NCBI GenBank assembly: GCA_958450325.1
Contig: OY288239.1
Span: 58,981,049-59,045,048, forward strand
Direction of reading: 5' to 3'
Origin: Agrostemma githago
Lineage: Eukaryota; Streptophyta; Magnoliopsida; Caryophyllales; Caryophyllaceae
Length of the DNA stretch: 64,000 nucleotides
Shown one piece after another: positions 32,736 through 43,450 of the stretch. The position numbers were made by a program, and so were the translations under genes. Below the pieces are notes generated by a model. The model saw only the letters and a program-made list of their open reading frames with translations. It had not been told where the DNA came from and searched no databases. Numbering within the stretch: position 1 is the stretch's first letter; every line of letters starts with the position of its first letter.

Positions 32736-33347
32736 TCCCTCTTGTATTGTTTATGGATCTTACCTTACCCTAGACTCTATTAGGCCTCTCTTAAGATTTG
32801 TAAACCCTAATTAATCTCTCTTAATCTTTAGTTAATCCCTAGTTAATCTTAGTTTAGTCTAGTTATGATTAGTTCTTGTATTAAGAAGACCCTTGAAGAT
32901 CTCTCCAAGCTTGACAACCTTGGGATTATTTGGGTTTCTTATTTATGCAAGATTTCATCTTTTCCTTCATCTATTGTTGGTATAATCTTCCTTCCTCTTG
33001 TTTATGGTTATTATTTCAAGTTTGAATCTTTACTTAGTGTTCTTGTTATTGTTCTTGATAATGGATGTTTGGATTGTGATGTGGTTTTCTCTTATTCTTG
33101 TTAGTTTATCTTTGATTATGAGTGAGTAGATTACTTGTGGGTTAGTAGGGGGATTAAGGGTAGATTATGGGTGATTAGGGTTTGATTAGGGATAAATGGT
33201 ATATCTTTGTTGTTAGTCACATACTTGGCACACCATGTGTTTGTTGAAATGCTTGTTTGAGTTGTAGTGGCCATGCTTCTCATGCTAGTTTTCCTCTACT
33301 CATTGTTTGTCTTGTTTGTGGTCATGTTGAGGATAGTGTTGAGGATA

Positions 33348-33445
33348 GTCTAAGTTGCGAGAGCCCGGACATACCTCGATTAGAGTCTAAGTTGCGAGAG
33401 CCCGAACTCACCTTGACATCGGTCTAAGTAGCGAGAGCCCGGACC
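33348..33445 (+). repeat. 37-bp tandem repeat in LTR B
   Basis: Three units starting GTCTAAGTWGCGAGAGCCCG at 33348, 33385 and 33422. One such unit is present in the LTR of C at about 24613 and 33885. The core GCGAGAGC could form a small tetraloop hairpin. Confidence 0.75.
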
Positions 33446-34239
33446 GACTCTAGCACTAGGAGACACCCATACCCATGATCAACCCGATCACCCTATTATT
33501 CTTATGAACCTGACCTAACCCACTTTCTTTCCATATTTGATTCATCTTATTAGTTAGTCATCATTTCCTTTAGTTTGCTAGTTAGTTTGATTATTAGCAT
33601 TGTTTAGCATTGTTTTAGCCTATTTCACCATTAGTCTAGTTCTTACTTCTCCTCCATCATAGTTTTCCATCTATACCCTCTTTGTGTTTGTTTGTGTGAC
33701 CTAGTCTCGTTTTAGGCCGATTTAGTCTAAACCTTGCAACACCGTCTCCGTGGACACGACCCGACTTACCCTAACTACCGTTAGGTGCTAGCCGGTTATT
33801 TATTTGGCGGTGGGATCCACGACAAATCCCACCATCAGTTCCTCTACTAGGAGCGAGAGCGTGATGAGGAGACCCCTAGGCTGTTTAAGTAGCGAGAGCC
33901 CGAATGTAACCTAGGCTACGAAGCATGCTAGCAACCCCGTTTCCCCTTTGAATCTCCTTGACGTCCATGAACCGGACCTAGCCCTAGTTTCCTTCTTATT
34001 GATTTACTTCGCTTTTCATTGTCACTAGTTGCTTGTTTTGCCTTCTTATTTATTGTTATAGATTCTAGTTTAGTCATTAGTGCCCTTGTTTTGCTTGAAC
34101 CTCGTCTAGAATCGTGGCTCACCTTAGTCCGACTTACCGTTCCTGAGTATTTCGACCCGACTTACCCTTGCTACCAAGCCTAGGTTAGTTGGTTTATTTT
34201 GATCGGTGGGATCCACGACAAATCTCTGCCGTCACTCTG

Positions 34240-35011
34240 GTGAGTGGTGTTAGGGAGAGTTGTCCCAGAAGTGTTGTTATACTTCCATCTTTTTCGCAGG
34301 TCCTTGGATAGCTGGCAATAGAGCAGGTGTTCTCTTTCTCGATCAACGCTCAAGAGCTTCCTGACTCAGAACCGCATCATAAACACTAAGGGCACAGTTA
34401 TAAGCTTCTTGAAAAGTCTACGAGGGGAGAGCCGCAATTGCAGTACGAACCTTTGGAGCTAACCTCAATTCATAGCGACAAATTTTCTCTGTCTCAGTCG
34501 GAATTACCATGGATGCAAATCGAGCAAGTTCTATGAATTTTCTTGTGTATTCCTGAACAGTAATATCACCTTGCTCCAGATCCAAGAATTCTTGTTGCTT
34601 CCTCCAACGAAGAGGCTCGGGATAGAAACGAGCTTTCACACTTTCTTTGAACTCGGACCAGCCAAACCCAGGTTGAGCCCTTAACGAGTCTTTCATAAGG
34701 TCCCACCAACGATCTGCTTAATCACGGAAGTCAAAGCTAGCCAAATCAATCTTAATATTTTTAGGTATCTGGGTCGCGATAAACAACTTTTCCATTTGGT
34801 GGATCCAACTCTCAAGGATGATAGGGTCAGTGACTCCCATGAATTCTGGGGGCTTGTGGCGATTGAAATGCTCAAAGACGGATCCTTCAAGATCAACCTG
34901 TGGAGCATTGTTCTCTTTCTCGATTAGTATTAGTAAAGTCGTCTCGATCATACGAACCCTTTCATTCTCAGCGTTGTCGTGGCCGTTTCCCTGGCGGGTA
35001 TTCATCTGCAT
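34240..35011 (-). pseudogene. Chromovirus gag, N-terminal and core part
   Basis: Reading leftwards from 35011: a short N-terminal region, then the plant retrotransposon gag core with FNRHKPPEFMG, WIHQMEKLF, WWDLMKDS, W-EFKESVKARFYP, QEFLDLEQGD-TVQEY and KFIELARFA motifs. Stops interrupt at 34718-34720 and 34418-34420. The frame is cut at 34240 by element C and resumes at 21489 with the zinc knuckle. Gag would assemble the particle. It lies 220 nt from the PBS, as expected. Confidence 0.88.
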
Positions 35012-35230
35012 CCAAAGATAACAAGTGATTCGAGTGGTAAAGATCCTATGCTACCACTAACACGCAACTACTCAGTCATAAGAAGACAACAAAAGCATAT
35101 CTTACCCACAAGTAAGAGACTCATAATATAAACACCAATTGAGTCCTTACTTGTTTCTACCCCACTCTCTTTTAGTCAAACTAATATTTGTCTAAGTCTT
35201 ATCTCAATCCGAGAGTGTTGGGAGCGTTTT

Positions 35231-35243
35231 GGCTCTGATACCA
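35231..35243 (-). promoter_or_regulatory. Primer binding site, initiator tRNA-Met type
   Basis: Minus strand TGGTATCAGAGCC, the common initiator-Met PBS of plant LTR elements, two bases from the 5' LTR. Confidence 0.92.
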
Positions 35244-35827
35244 ATTGTAACTCCCCGGATTTAAACAAAAGGAATAAGATAGATAATTATAGCGTCTTAT
35301 ATTAATAATATATCATGGTGGAAGAAACACCATGGTTAACTAAATCCGAGTGTTACCAACCTAGATAATTTATATGTCTTAACGCATACAACTACTCTCG
35401 GAATTGAAACGCGATCAAAATAAAACTAAAAGGTTCAATTATTAAACATATTATTCAATATTCTCTGTCTCAAGTCAACCCCATTCACGACCAAGTAGCA
35501 CATCAACCTGAAAATAAAAATAAAAGTTCACCGTTAGTGGGGAGTAACTAGGAGTCCTCCCAATCGTGACTGATGAAAATCTAATCATAATTACGAGAAT
35601 ATAATAAGAGATAACATATAATAAGAATAAAAACATGATAACATATGAAGTTCATCATAACATGTGATAAAATATTAGTAGCACGGAACACATAACAACG
35701 TAAACAATACCAAGTCATAAATAAATAAACAAACAAATAAATAAATATAATAATGCAGAACTGATACGCCCTTCCAGAACTCGAACCAAAATATATAGAA
35801 TAAAACGAGCTAAGAATGAGCACCGTC

Positions 35828-36185
35828 TAGGGCCAATAACCTGAAATCCTAAACTTCGATGGCAATAACCTGACAACAAAATAACCCTATGGTGGGACAC
35901 ATAACCGTGAACCCATGTCTAAGACTAGCCAGACTTTCGAGGGACAAAACGTCTAGTTAAGGCATAAAAGTGCGCACCCTTAACCAATCAGGGCATAAAA
36001 GTGCGCACCCTTGACCCTCAAACGACATATCCATAGACTCATAAGAGTATTCCATAAGGAACAGTCAACCCTTAGCAGACCAATAACCTGAAACCATGTC
36101 AGGGTACTAGGTAGGCCAATAACCTGAAACCTACCCAGTTTGGTATTGTTTTTCTCGAGTAGACCAATAACCTGAAATCTACTCG
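35828..36185 (-). other. Constant-loop hairpins in chromovirus LTR (right copy)
   Basis: CCAATAACCTGAAA flanked by TAGGG/TCCTA (35828-35851), GGTAGG/CCTACC (36110-36135) and CGAGTAGA/TCTACTCG (36156-36185). The first differs from the left LTR by C to T in one arm, kept as a G-U pair. Confidence 0.6.
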
Positions 36186-36689
36186 ATATCTAATACTCTA
36201 GCCATACCATATATAAAATGGAACAAGGTCCAAAAGATAATATCTGGGCACCATGGATAACCCCATGTTAACATGTCAAACGCTCATAACCGAGCAATTG
36301 ATTCCATAACATCAATACAAATAAGTATAATAAATTACTAGAGCATAAGATAAATTTCCACCATAAAAATCAATGTCGCTTAAACCAATCATTTATCAAA
36401 GGCATATTATTCGAACAAGAAGACTAAATAAATTTTATGTTAACCATATGATTAAGTAAATAATATTAGATCATATGACATGTACAACAATTAATTACAA
36501 TATTTTACATTTCTCTTACACATGAATATAAATTCTTTATTAAATAAATGATCAAATTATTATTTATGATACATAATAAACATTGAAAAACATTAAATAA
36601 TTGATATTTGTAAAAATAATAGATCTAGTTCTTAAATAAGGATGTCTAAATAAGCAGCAGGAAAAAATATGTAGAAGTACAAGATATGC

Positions 36690-36755
36690 CGGTGGTGGGG
36701 TTCGAACCCCAAACAACAAGTAAAGAAACATTATGTCTAACCACTACAACACAAC
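36690..36755 (-). other. tRNA-like segment with A and B boxes (right LTR copy)
   Basis: Minus strand: GTAGTGGTTAGACA (A-box-like) and GGTTCGAACCC (perfect B-box) about 27 nt apart, closed by a short GGGG/CCCC stem. It looks like the head of a tRNA-derived SINE or a tRNA relic shared by both LTRs, so it predates this insertion. Confidence 0.5.
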
Positions 36756-39359
36756 TACTATTCTATTCTTTTTCAGAATTAAAGTTTACTTAATTGTCAA
36801 CCAGCAGTGTTATTTAGGGTGACGAAAGCTTATCTTTTTAATTATTATACAATCATGAATATGCTTAACTACACATTATAAATGATTAAATTAAAATTAC
36901 ATACTGTCCATCAAAATTTATTTAATATAAATTTAAGTTTTAAGTTCATTTAAAATAATGTCATATTAATTATTTAACAAGTTTTTATACTTACAATTTA
37001 TAATAACATTTTTAATAGGAAATTTCATGAATAATTATTTAATTAAATAAATAAAAAATATTTTATAACACTTATAAATTAATTTTAACAAAAAAAATCA
37101 GAATATATTATATAAAATACCATATGAATTTATCTCATATTTATTATAACTTGAGGGCTTTATTGCCTAATTATCCATTTAAGTCAAAAAAATAATTATA
37201 TAAATTATAAAATCACGATGAATTTTTTTATTACATACTAAAAAGACATATTGTAACAAAAAATATTTTTTTTCATAATTATTTACATATTGTGGATATT
37301 TATGCATCCATGCATAAGAATTCATAAAAAAATGTGATAACATGAAAAAATAAAATAATGATCCGAAAATCAAATCTAAAAACATAAAAATCTACATGCA
37401 ACATCATCAACTTAAAAAAAATAGGAATATAATTAAGAACATAATTATTTTAATCATTCATATAATTTATATATTTATTGCATGATAAATAAATTAGAAG
37501 CATGATTAAATAATGAGCAACAAAACCAATCATATATTCATATATTCATCACAGAAACATACATAATTTATACCATGAAATACATATATTATCATAATTT
37601 TTAAACTTCATATATATTCTCAATCTCATTATAAGTTCATAAAAATATTAGAATTTTGATAAATCAAGAAAATGAGTAAATCTAGTTACCTTGAGAGAAA
37701 TTAATATTACTAATAAGTAGAAAGTGAGTGATATCAACCCAAGTGGTTTCTTTCCATCAAGGTCTCTTGTTCACCTAGTTTTAGATTAATAAAATTTATC
37801 AAGAAAACAATAAGAAACAATCAAACTAGTAACGAATAAAACTAATGAATAAAATCTACACTTGCTAGTAAATAGGAGTGGTGTGAGAAGATGATATGAA
37901 AAAGGAATTGTGAGAAATGGGGAGATGATGTTCACGGTGGAATGGTGGAGGAAGAATTAGGAGTCCATCATAATTTAAGGACAAAATGATGAGATGACTA
38001 AGGCTAGGTAGTTTAGGTAGGTAGTTAGCCATAGCCATGCATGACTATAGACCTATGCTCATAGACCATGGACTCCAAGGAAATGCAAGCTGGCAAGTTG
38101 GCAAGTTGCAAGTTGCAAGCATGTGACAAAAATAAGTGAAGTGTGAGTGAATTAGATGAGGACGACGGAATTGCGGTCCGCAGCTTACGGTGACAGTCTG
38201 TCGTATTTCAAGTATAACTTTCTCTACAGAACTTCGATTAAGACGATTAAGGTGGCATTGAAAAGATAAGAGAAAGATATAAAACTTTTATGCTTTGATC
38301 AAGAGCCAAATACGTCTTTAACCTGACGTAAAATGAGCGAATATATATTGCCTCAGTTTATTAGTCCATCCGAACATAAGAGTTTAAGAGTATAAATAAA
38401 AGTGTGAAGGGTTAGAACCTGAAATATTAATTCCAAGCGTGCAAGTTATGGATGGAATAATTGATAATGGGGATGGAGTTAAAAGAGTTTATATATGTTT
38501 ATGAAATTAGGAAAACACGGGGTGTTACAGTATATCGCTTGATGAATTGATTCTGTTAATATTTTGTAGGCTGTAGTTGTTCAATTTATGATTTTTATTG
38601 TTTTGGTTCTAAACTAGTTAAATAACTCTAAATTAAAAAAAAATACAGTGAGAGATATGTGGATAGACAAAATAGTAATTAGCAATGTTGACTTAGTAAA
38701 TTACCATTGATTAGACATTTTCGGACCTTACATTTACCAATTATGTTTTTTTGCCTAATTTTTTTACTGTTCAAACTTCCGTTGATACATTCGTGTGGTT
38801 TGATTTGTAGGTTCCATTGATACAGTATCGTGAATAGCTTGCTTCACGTATCGATTCTTCTCTTTAAAAAGCATTTTACACTATATTAGCCTCAGCTTAT
38901 GGGAACCTCACACTAACTGATCTCCCTTTTGTTCTCACCTTGAATCATGAGCATGCAACAGATTTTGAATAGAAATATAGTTGTATTAAAAAAAGAATTA
39001 AGACGGTATAATTTTTATTTTATACCCTGGTACTTGTGACAACACTTAGAGCCACTTACTTAACGGTGCATGTAGATGTCAGGTGTGGGTTTAGACTCTG
39101 TGCCAAACTCTAATTGGTCATGGTTCAACTCCATTTCAGAGATTATGCAACTTAGTTCTGGGGTCGTCCGGGAGTTCTCATTGGCTACAAGACCACAATT
39201 TTGTGGACTTTGTGTCTATAGAGTCTAGAGTCACTTGCCATGCTCGTGCTTTATATGCTTCATACAAAGATGTTATTGCTTCTTATCTTGCTCTACTTAT
39301 CCAAGCTCAAAGATTTATATGTTTTGAAAAGATTAGGATTTTGGCTGTTGATGACACCG

Positions 39360-40070
39360 TACAAATACAGGGAAAGGAGTATCCTGAGAAACGGGCTATT
39401 TATATCAGTAACCGTGCATCAATCATTGACATGTTTCTTACAATGTAAGTAATCCCAACTGTAACTATTTCCATCGCAAAGAAAGGAGTTTTGAGTGCGA
39501 TCAACCCAATGCTTCTTCTGCTTAGCCTGATTTGGCAGACGTTTTTGCCATTTATAGCTGATTTATTTCATTTGTCGAAACACCAAAATTTTAAGTTTTG
39601 AAATCTGTGGACTTTCTTGCAGATCGTTTGGTACCCGTTGATCGGACAACTCTACTTTCTGGCAAACCATCTTCGGATTGATCGCTCAAATCCTCAAGAT
39701 GCCATTAATTCCACGAAAGAGGTATGTACAAAAGCTGTGTTTTAATTAAGAGAAAAAAAACGATGGTCTCAACTCTTGTCTTTCAGCTACTTATCATTGA
39801 TCCATCATTTTTTCCTATTCCAGACATGTCGTGCGCGCAGCTATGTGTAAGGATCTACATTTATCATATTTCCCAAAGATCCAAAAATGGTAGATTTCTT
39901 CCATTATAGAAGGTATGTTTAACATCATTTTTCTCAGCGCGTTAATCACTTAAGATTGCATTATAGTTTCGATTTCCTGCAACCTTTTGTCCATTTAGCT
40001 CTACAGACACGACTTCCTTTAGTCCTGATTGTATCGACTGACACACAAAGCCTGGAGGATTTTGTGGGTG
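39360..40070 (+). pseudogene. Captured fragments of a plant LPA acyltransferase (PlsC-type) gene
   Basis: Four exon-like blocks in the right order. 39360-39488 encodes the KRAIYISN..S-ID..F and IAKK region, 39623-39721 encodes VWYPLIGQLYFLANH-RIDRSNP, 39834-39912 a degenerate FP..RSKNGRFLPL block, and about 39986-40070 FVHLALQTRLPLV. These match the class of plant 1-acyl-sn-glycerol-3-phosphate acyltransferases typified by the Limnanthes enzyme. Splice-like borders remain (CAG at 39620-39622, GGTATGT at 39721-39727 and 39912-39918). The catalytic His of the NHx4D motif is Arg (CGT at 39413-39415), with stops and frame changes, so it makes no enzyme. It lacks the N-terminus and C-terminus. Confidence 0.78.
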
Positions 40071-40961
40071 TTATGTTGTTGATTACTCTTCAATACTTCT
40101 ATTATGTTGTTGAATTGGGTTGTATTTGTTCATCAATTGGTTCTAGTATGTTTTTTGTTTTAATACATTATCTTGATTATCTTAAAACGCATACGATGAA
40201 CTGAAACCGAGTAATTGATTACCTGTTTGATCTCATTGCAAGTCTGATCATTCTATCTCATTACCTGTTGATGACTCTATTCGCTAGGAATATATAGAAG
40301 TTTGTTGCGTCTCCAAATAATAATAATGAGGTGGTCTATGAATATGAGAGCTTCGTTGGATGTGTCGAGTATGGTAATGCATGGAAGGTTACGTTGTCAT
40401 GCCTGCAGCAACAAAACTACAAAAGGTTGTTCGGGAGTTTTTCTTGTTTATGTTTCCATCCATATCTGATGCCTTTAATTAATTTTTCTATGAATTTTGA
40501 ATTGATATATCTACAATTCAACTCTTGTATGCGAGATAAGAAGAACTAATGTTTTTCGCAGTTAAAGGCTAATGATTATTTTCTTCTTCATGCAGGTGCG
40601 CTTCGTTTGTGTGCTAGAGTTGCACCTCTACCGTGGACAATCACCACTTTTGGGAGTTGATTAACCGCCCTTCTTGTTATAGGATTTGATCATATTTAAG
40701 GCATTTTTTTTTGCGTGAAAACATTAGTGCCGTGTTTTTTTCCTTGATTTCTCTTTGTTCGGATGAAATAATTACAATAATTACTTTTTATGTGTGATGT
40801 ATTAATTTGACAATGTAATCTTATGGTATAAATTTTTTTGTTCTGGATATATACTTGTCAAATTATTGTTGTTTACTACTCCGTATATTTTTTTGTCGTA
40901 GGTAGTGTATGTTTAAAATGCCATAAAACTCCAGAAATATAAATGACCGAGAAAATAACTG

Positions 40962-41185
40962 TGGCGCAAAAATATTTTGACGCCAAAAAGCGTCGCTAAT
41001 TAAATGCAGTAACGACGCAATAAAGCGTGAATAATATTCTCGACGTAATAAAGTGTCGCAAAGCTCGACGCATAAAAGAGTCAAAAATTCCTAACGTCCC
41101 AAAAGGTGACGCTTCATAGAAGCGTCGAGAATAAAATTACTGACGCTTTTAAGCGTCGAGAATGACCTAAAAAAGTGTCGTAATT
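40962..41185. repeat. CACTA-type subterminal repeats
   Basis: Around ten short motifs of the forms AAGCGTCGAGA, AAAGTGTCG and GACGCTTTTAAGCGTC in both orientations. The left end has only about two (13338-13362). In CACTA elements such arrays bind the transposase. Confidence 0.65.
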
Positions 41186-41213
41186 AGCAGTTATCTATAA
41201 ATTATATCTTATT

Positions 41214-41630
41214 AAAAGAACTGGTAAGTAAATACAAATGCCTCTTTTTACAAAAGAGCTAAAACAAAAAATTCTCCAAACGGGTTTACCAGATCCATAA
41301 ATCGTGAATGAAGAAAGAGTAGGATCCACGCTACTAGCTAGCTTACACCCAAAACTCAGCAGCAAATACCTGTCATGTTATAAACATAACAACCATGTCA
41401 GTGGGGAGTAACTCGGACGTTCTCCTAGCCATATTATATCATATGGAAAAATAATAGTATTATTATATAAAATAGTTAAAAAGAGAAAACATTAAAACGA
41501 TATAATAGAAATAAGTTTTCAGCGAAACTTAAAGCACTTGCCAACCTGCAAGTCAAAATCAATCGATAATAATATATATTAAAAAATGACGTTATGGAAT
41601 TTCAATCAGTGTGCACAAGGCTAGACTTTC
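41214..41630 (-). repeat. Inverted chromovirus LTR fragment
   Basis: Its reverse complement follows 3440-3800 of the LTR at 722: the cytosine-rich phrase around 41390-41440 matches the CTCCCAGC..TTAACATG region, and 41560-41600 matches the GATTTATTATCGATA..TGACGTTATGGA region. It is probably the continuation of the scrap at 13242-13300, split by the CACTA-like element. Confidence 0.65.
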
Positions 41631-41632
41631 TT

Positions 41633-43150
41633 TAACACCCCTGATTTTATAAATTAAATTAAATTAAAGTTATGTTCGTATTTTTATTTTCTTTACGATT
41701 TAACTCGTAATTTTCAAAATTATTATAAAACAAATTTATCGTTTAATTGTTTTAAACTCCTAAAATTCTATTTGTCTAGGAAACTCTTCTTATATTTAAA
41801 ATATATTTTTATTTCTGTTTCGTATTATTTTATATATTTAATTTAATTTAATTCTTATCGAAAGTTTATTTCCATAATTTAAATTCTAAATTCTTTTTAT
41901 TTATTTATATTTAAGCTCAAATTTTCTATTTTTCGGCTTGAAGCTCATTTATTTTATGTTTCGTCAAAACATTTATTACCTTTCCTCGAAAAATCAATTT
42001 AATTCACTTTATCAAAAATTTATTATTTATCGGGAAATACTATTTCATCGTCTATTTATTTCTATAAGCTTCGTTTTCTCTCGAATACTTTATTTACTTT
42101 TTTTTTGACGACCCGGCTATTTATTAATTTTATTGACTAGTTTTTAATTCGATACGTGGGTCAGTCAACTTAACATTACGGAATTCGTCTCCTACCCGAT
42201 TCATTTAATCAATCCGTATACAACGTATACTTGTCTCGGATTCCGTACACTTTTTATTTGGTGAATTGATTTATTCCACTTGTTTGACATTCACTCCCCC
42301 TAATCCTTTTTATTTTCCCACTTGATGAACGTACCTCTCCCCTTTCCTTCATTATGTTGTCCATCGCCTCATTTCCCCTTTTCTTTGCTTTTGATATCCT
42401 CCGTACCCACCTCTTCATTCATCCTGAATCGGACGCTCAACTCACCAACTTATTTCATTTTATTTCTTTTTCACCATCGTCAACTTATTCCTTCATCATC
42501 TTTGTTCGATGCTACTGCTGCGTACTCTTGCTGCTGCGTTCTGCTCTGTTTGTGTCGCTTCTGCTGCTGTTCTGTCACTGTTATTGCTCTTCGTACCAGT
42601 GTTACTGCTATTGCGTTTCGTCTGCCTCTTTACCTGATTTCGATTAAGGTAACCCACTTCTTCTCTTCGCACCTTCTCCTCTATTTTCCTCTGTCCGTTT
42701 CGATGCGGCTGTTCTCGTTTGTTTCTGCTGCTGCGTATGTCTTCTTCTTCATCTTTCTTCTTCTTCTGCTTGTTCTTATTCTCTATTTCGTTCATCAGAT
42801 TTGTTTGTCATCGTTTTCGTCGATCGGTTTCTTTCGTTGTTCCATAGTCATCTCGTTTTGTGCGCCTGTTTTATTGTTCCGTTTCTCTTCCTCGAGTTCC
42901 TATTCTTTTCGTATGCTATCCCTGCTGCCACTTTACGTTTCTTTTCTTCTCCTTCTGCGTTCTATATGTTGTTGCTGCTGCTGTGTGATATTGCTGTGTG
43001 TCAGTACGATTGTTACTGTTGTTGTCCTGTTAATTGGTTTTTTTCGTTGATGTTGTTCGGTTGTATTCCTTCTATCTTTGCTGCTTCTCTTGTGTCAGTC
43101 CTTCTTCTCCTTTCTTCCTTTATTCGTGTTTGCTGTTACTGCTTTCATTT
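41633..43150 (+). repeat. Partial LTR of another chromovirus-like family
   Basis: Starts TTAACACCCCTGATTTTAT, one base from the usual TGTAACACCCC start, and continues AT-rich with chromovirus-LTR-like phrases (TTTCGTCAAAAC, GTGGGTCAGTCAAC). From about 42450 it becomes very rich in TGCTGC and TTCTTC trinucleotides. The right end is cut near 43150 by the Tat element. The long frames here give Leu/Phe/Cys/Ser-rich low-complexity text and are not genes. Confidence 0.5.
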
Positions 43151-43450
43151 ACGACGATTTTACATCCACAACAACAAACGATGCTCTGATATTTCGTGCT
43201 GAGGCTCCCTCTCCAAACGTCACCGGCAAATCGATGATCCCCATTGGGAACACGCCTGCTCCGCTGAACCCGTACAGCGATCGGGGCGCAGGCTTGAGGT
43301 GCCTTTTCTCTAGATTCATTTTGTCAAATGCGTCCTTGTATAGCAGGTTGGTTTAGGCTTCTGTATCCACCATACACCTTCTCACAATGTGGTTGCTGAT
43401 GACAAGAGATAGGACCAGGGGGTCGCTATGAGGGTATACCACCCGCCCTG
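43150..43450 (-). pseudogene. Tat protease fragment
   Basis: On the minus strand: DPLVLSLVISN, then the active-site block MVDT (Val-Asp-Thr) near 43360, DAFDKMNL, and in a second frame YGFSGAGVFPMG and FVVVDVKSS, where the usual YNAILGRPTL would follow. It has one stop and at least two frame changes. Confidence 0.72.

Larger units (their letters stand above)
32186..33837 (+). repeat. Solo LTR, family B (Athila-like), 1652 bp
   Basis: TGATAAGTGTAG..CCACCATCA with five-base duplication GTTCC at 32181-32185 and 33838-33842. The 5' LTR of C has the uninterrupted site (GGGTTCCTCTAC at about 24567). Terminal sequences and layout resemble the LTR of C, but the middle is diverged and the palindrome differs, so it is a sister family. 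Confidence 0.93.
29519..34234 (+). repeat. 3' LTR of element C, with two insertions
   Basis: Parts 29519-29887, 31554-32185 and 33838-34234. The first part preserves the empty site for the solo LTR in the 5' copy. About 120 bp of LTR (palindrome cluster, compare 23814-23930) is missing at the E insertion. Ends CTGCCGTCA, followed by the target duplication. Confidence 0.88.
21490..34239 (+). mobile_element. Element C: pol-less Athila-like retrotransposon with TSD
   Basis: Element proper 21495-34234; target duplication CTCTG at 21490-21494 and 34235-34239. LTRs (interrupted) start TGATAAGTGTG and end CCGTCA. The internal region 24962-29518 has a degenerate Athila PBS, one decayed ORF that I do not recognise, a palindrome cluster, three hairpins, an internal PPT and a terminal PPT, but no protease, RT or integrase. 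It is therefore a large non-autonomous derivative that would need another Athila for mobility. Confidence 0.9.
14226..38529 (-). mobile_element. Complete minus-strand chromovirus (Tekay/Del-like) with nested insertions
   Basis: LTRs at 14226-17535 and 35246-38529, five-base target duplication GTATA at 14221-14225 and 38530-38534, PBS at 35231-35243 and PPT at 17536-17550. The coding order on the minus strand is gag, zinc knuckle, protease, RT, RNase H, integrase and chromodomain, as in chromoviruses. Without the 12.7 kb nested element it is about 11.6 kb. All genes are broken, so it is non-autonomous now. Confidence 0.93.
35246..38529 (-). repeat. 5' LTR of the minus-strand chromovirus, 3284 bp
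   Basis: Pairs with 14226-17535. Plus-strand ends TGTAACTCCCC and GGGGTGTTACA. It keeps one more constant-loop hairpin than the partner and a single copy of the 70-bp unit. Confidence 0.92.
38535..41213. mobile_element. CACTA-like DNA transposon, right segment
   Basis: Continues the 124-bp repeat after GTATA, then carries intron-containing gene fragments (39360-40070) and ends in about ten subterminal motifs (40962-41185). No transposase. The terminal CACTA on this side is not readable; the sequence passes into inverted chromovirus LTR text near 41214. 38600-39350 holds AT-rich sequence and some exon-like phrases I cannot identify; 40080-40960 holds AT-rich sequence with one possible further exon near 40594. 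Confidence 0.5.

Noticed and set aside
36690..36755. Functional tRNA gene
   Set aside because: Only the A and B box regions are tRNA-like; acceptor and anticodon arms do not pair.
38860..39000. Possible second captured gene (frame with YGNLTLTDLPFVLTLNHE)
   Set aside because: It looks exon-like, but I cannot assign a family with confidence and no splice context supports it.
39203..39448. Expressed small protein
   Set aside because: It is one exon block of the broken acyltransferase fragment with the catalytic His replaced, and the frame ends at a retained intron border.
42322..43202. Overlapping plus-strand frames up to 242 codons
   Set aside because: Translation is Leu/Phe/Cys/Ser-rich low complexity from TTC and TGC trinucleotide-rich LTR sequence; several frames are open at once and no domain is visible.
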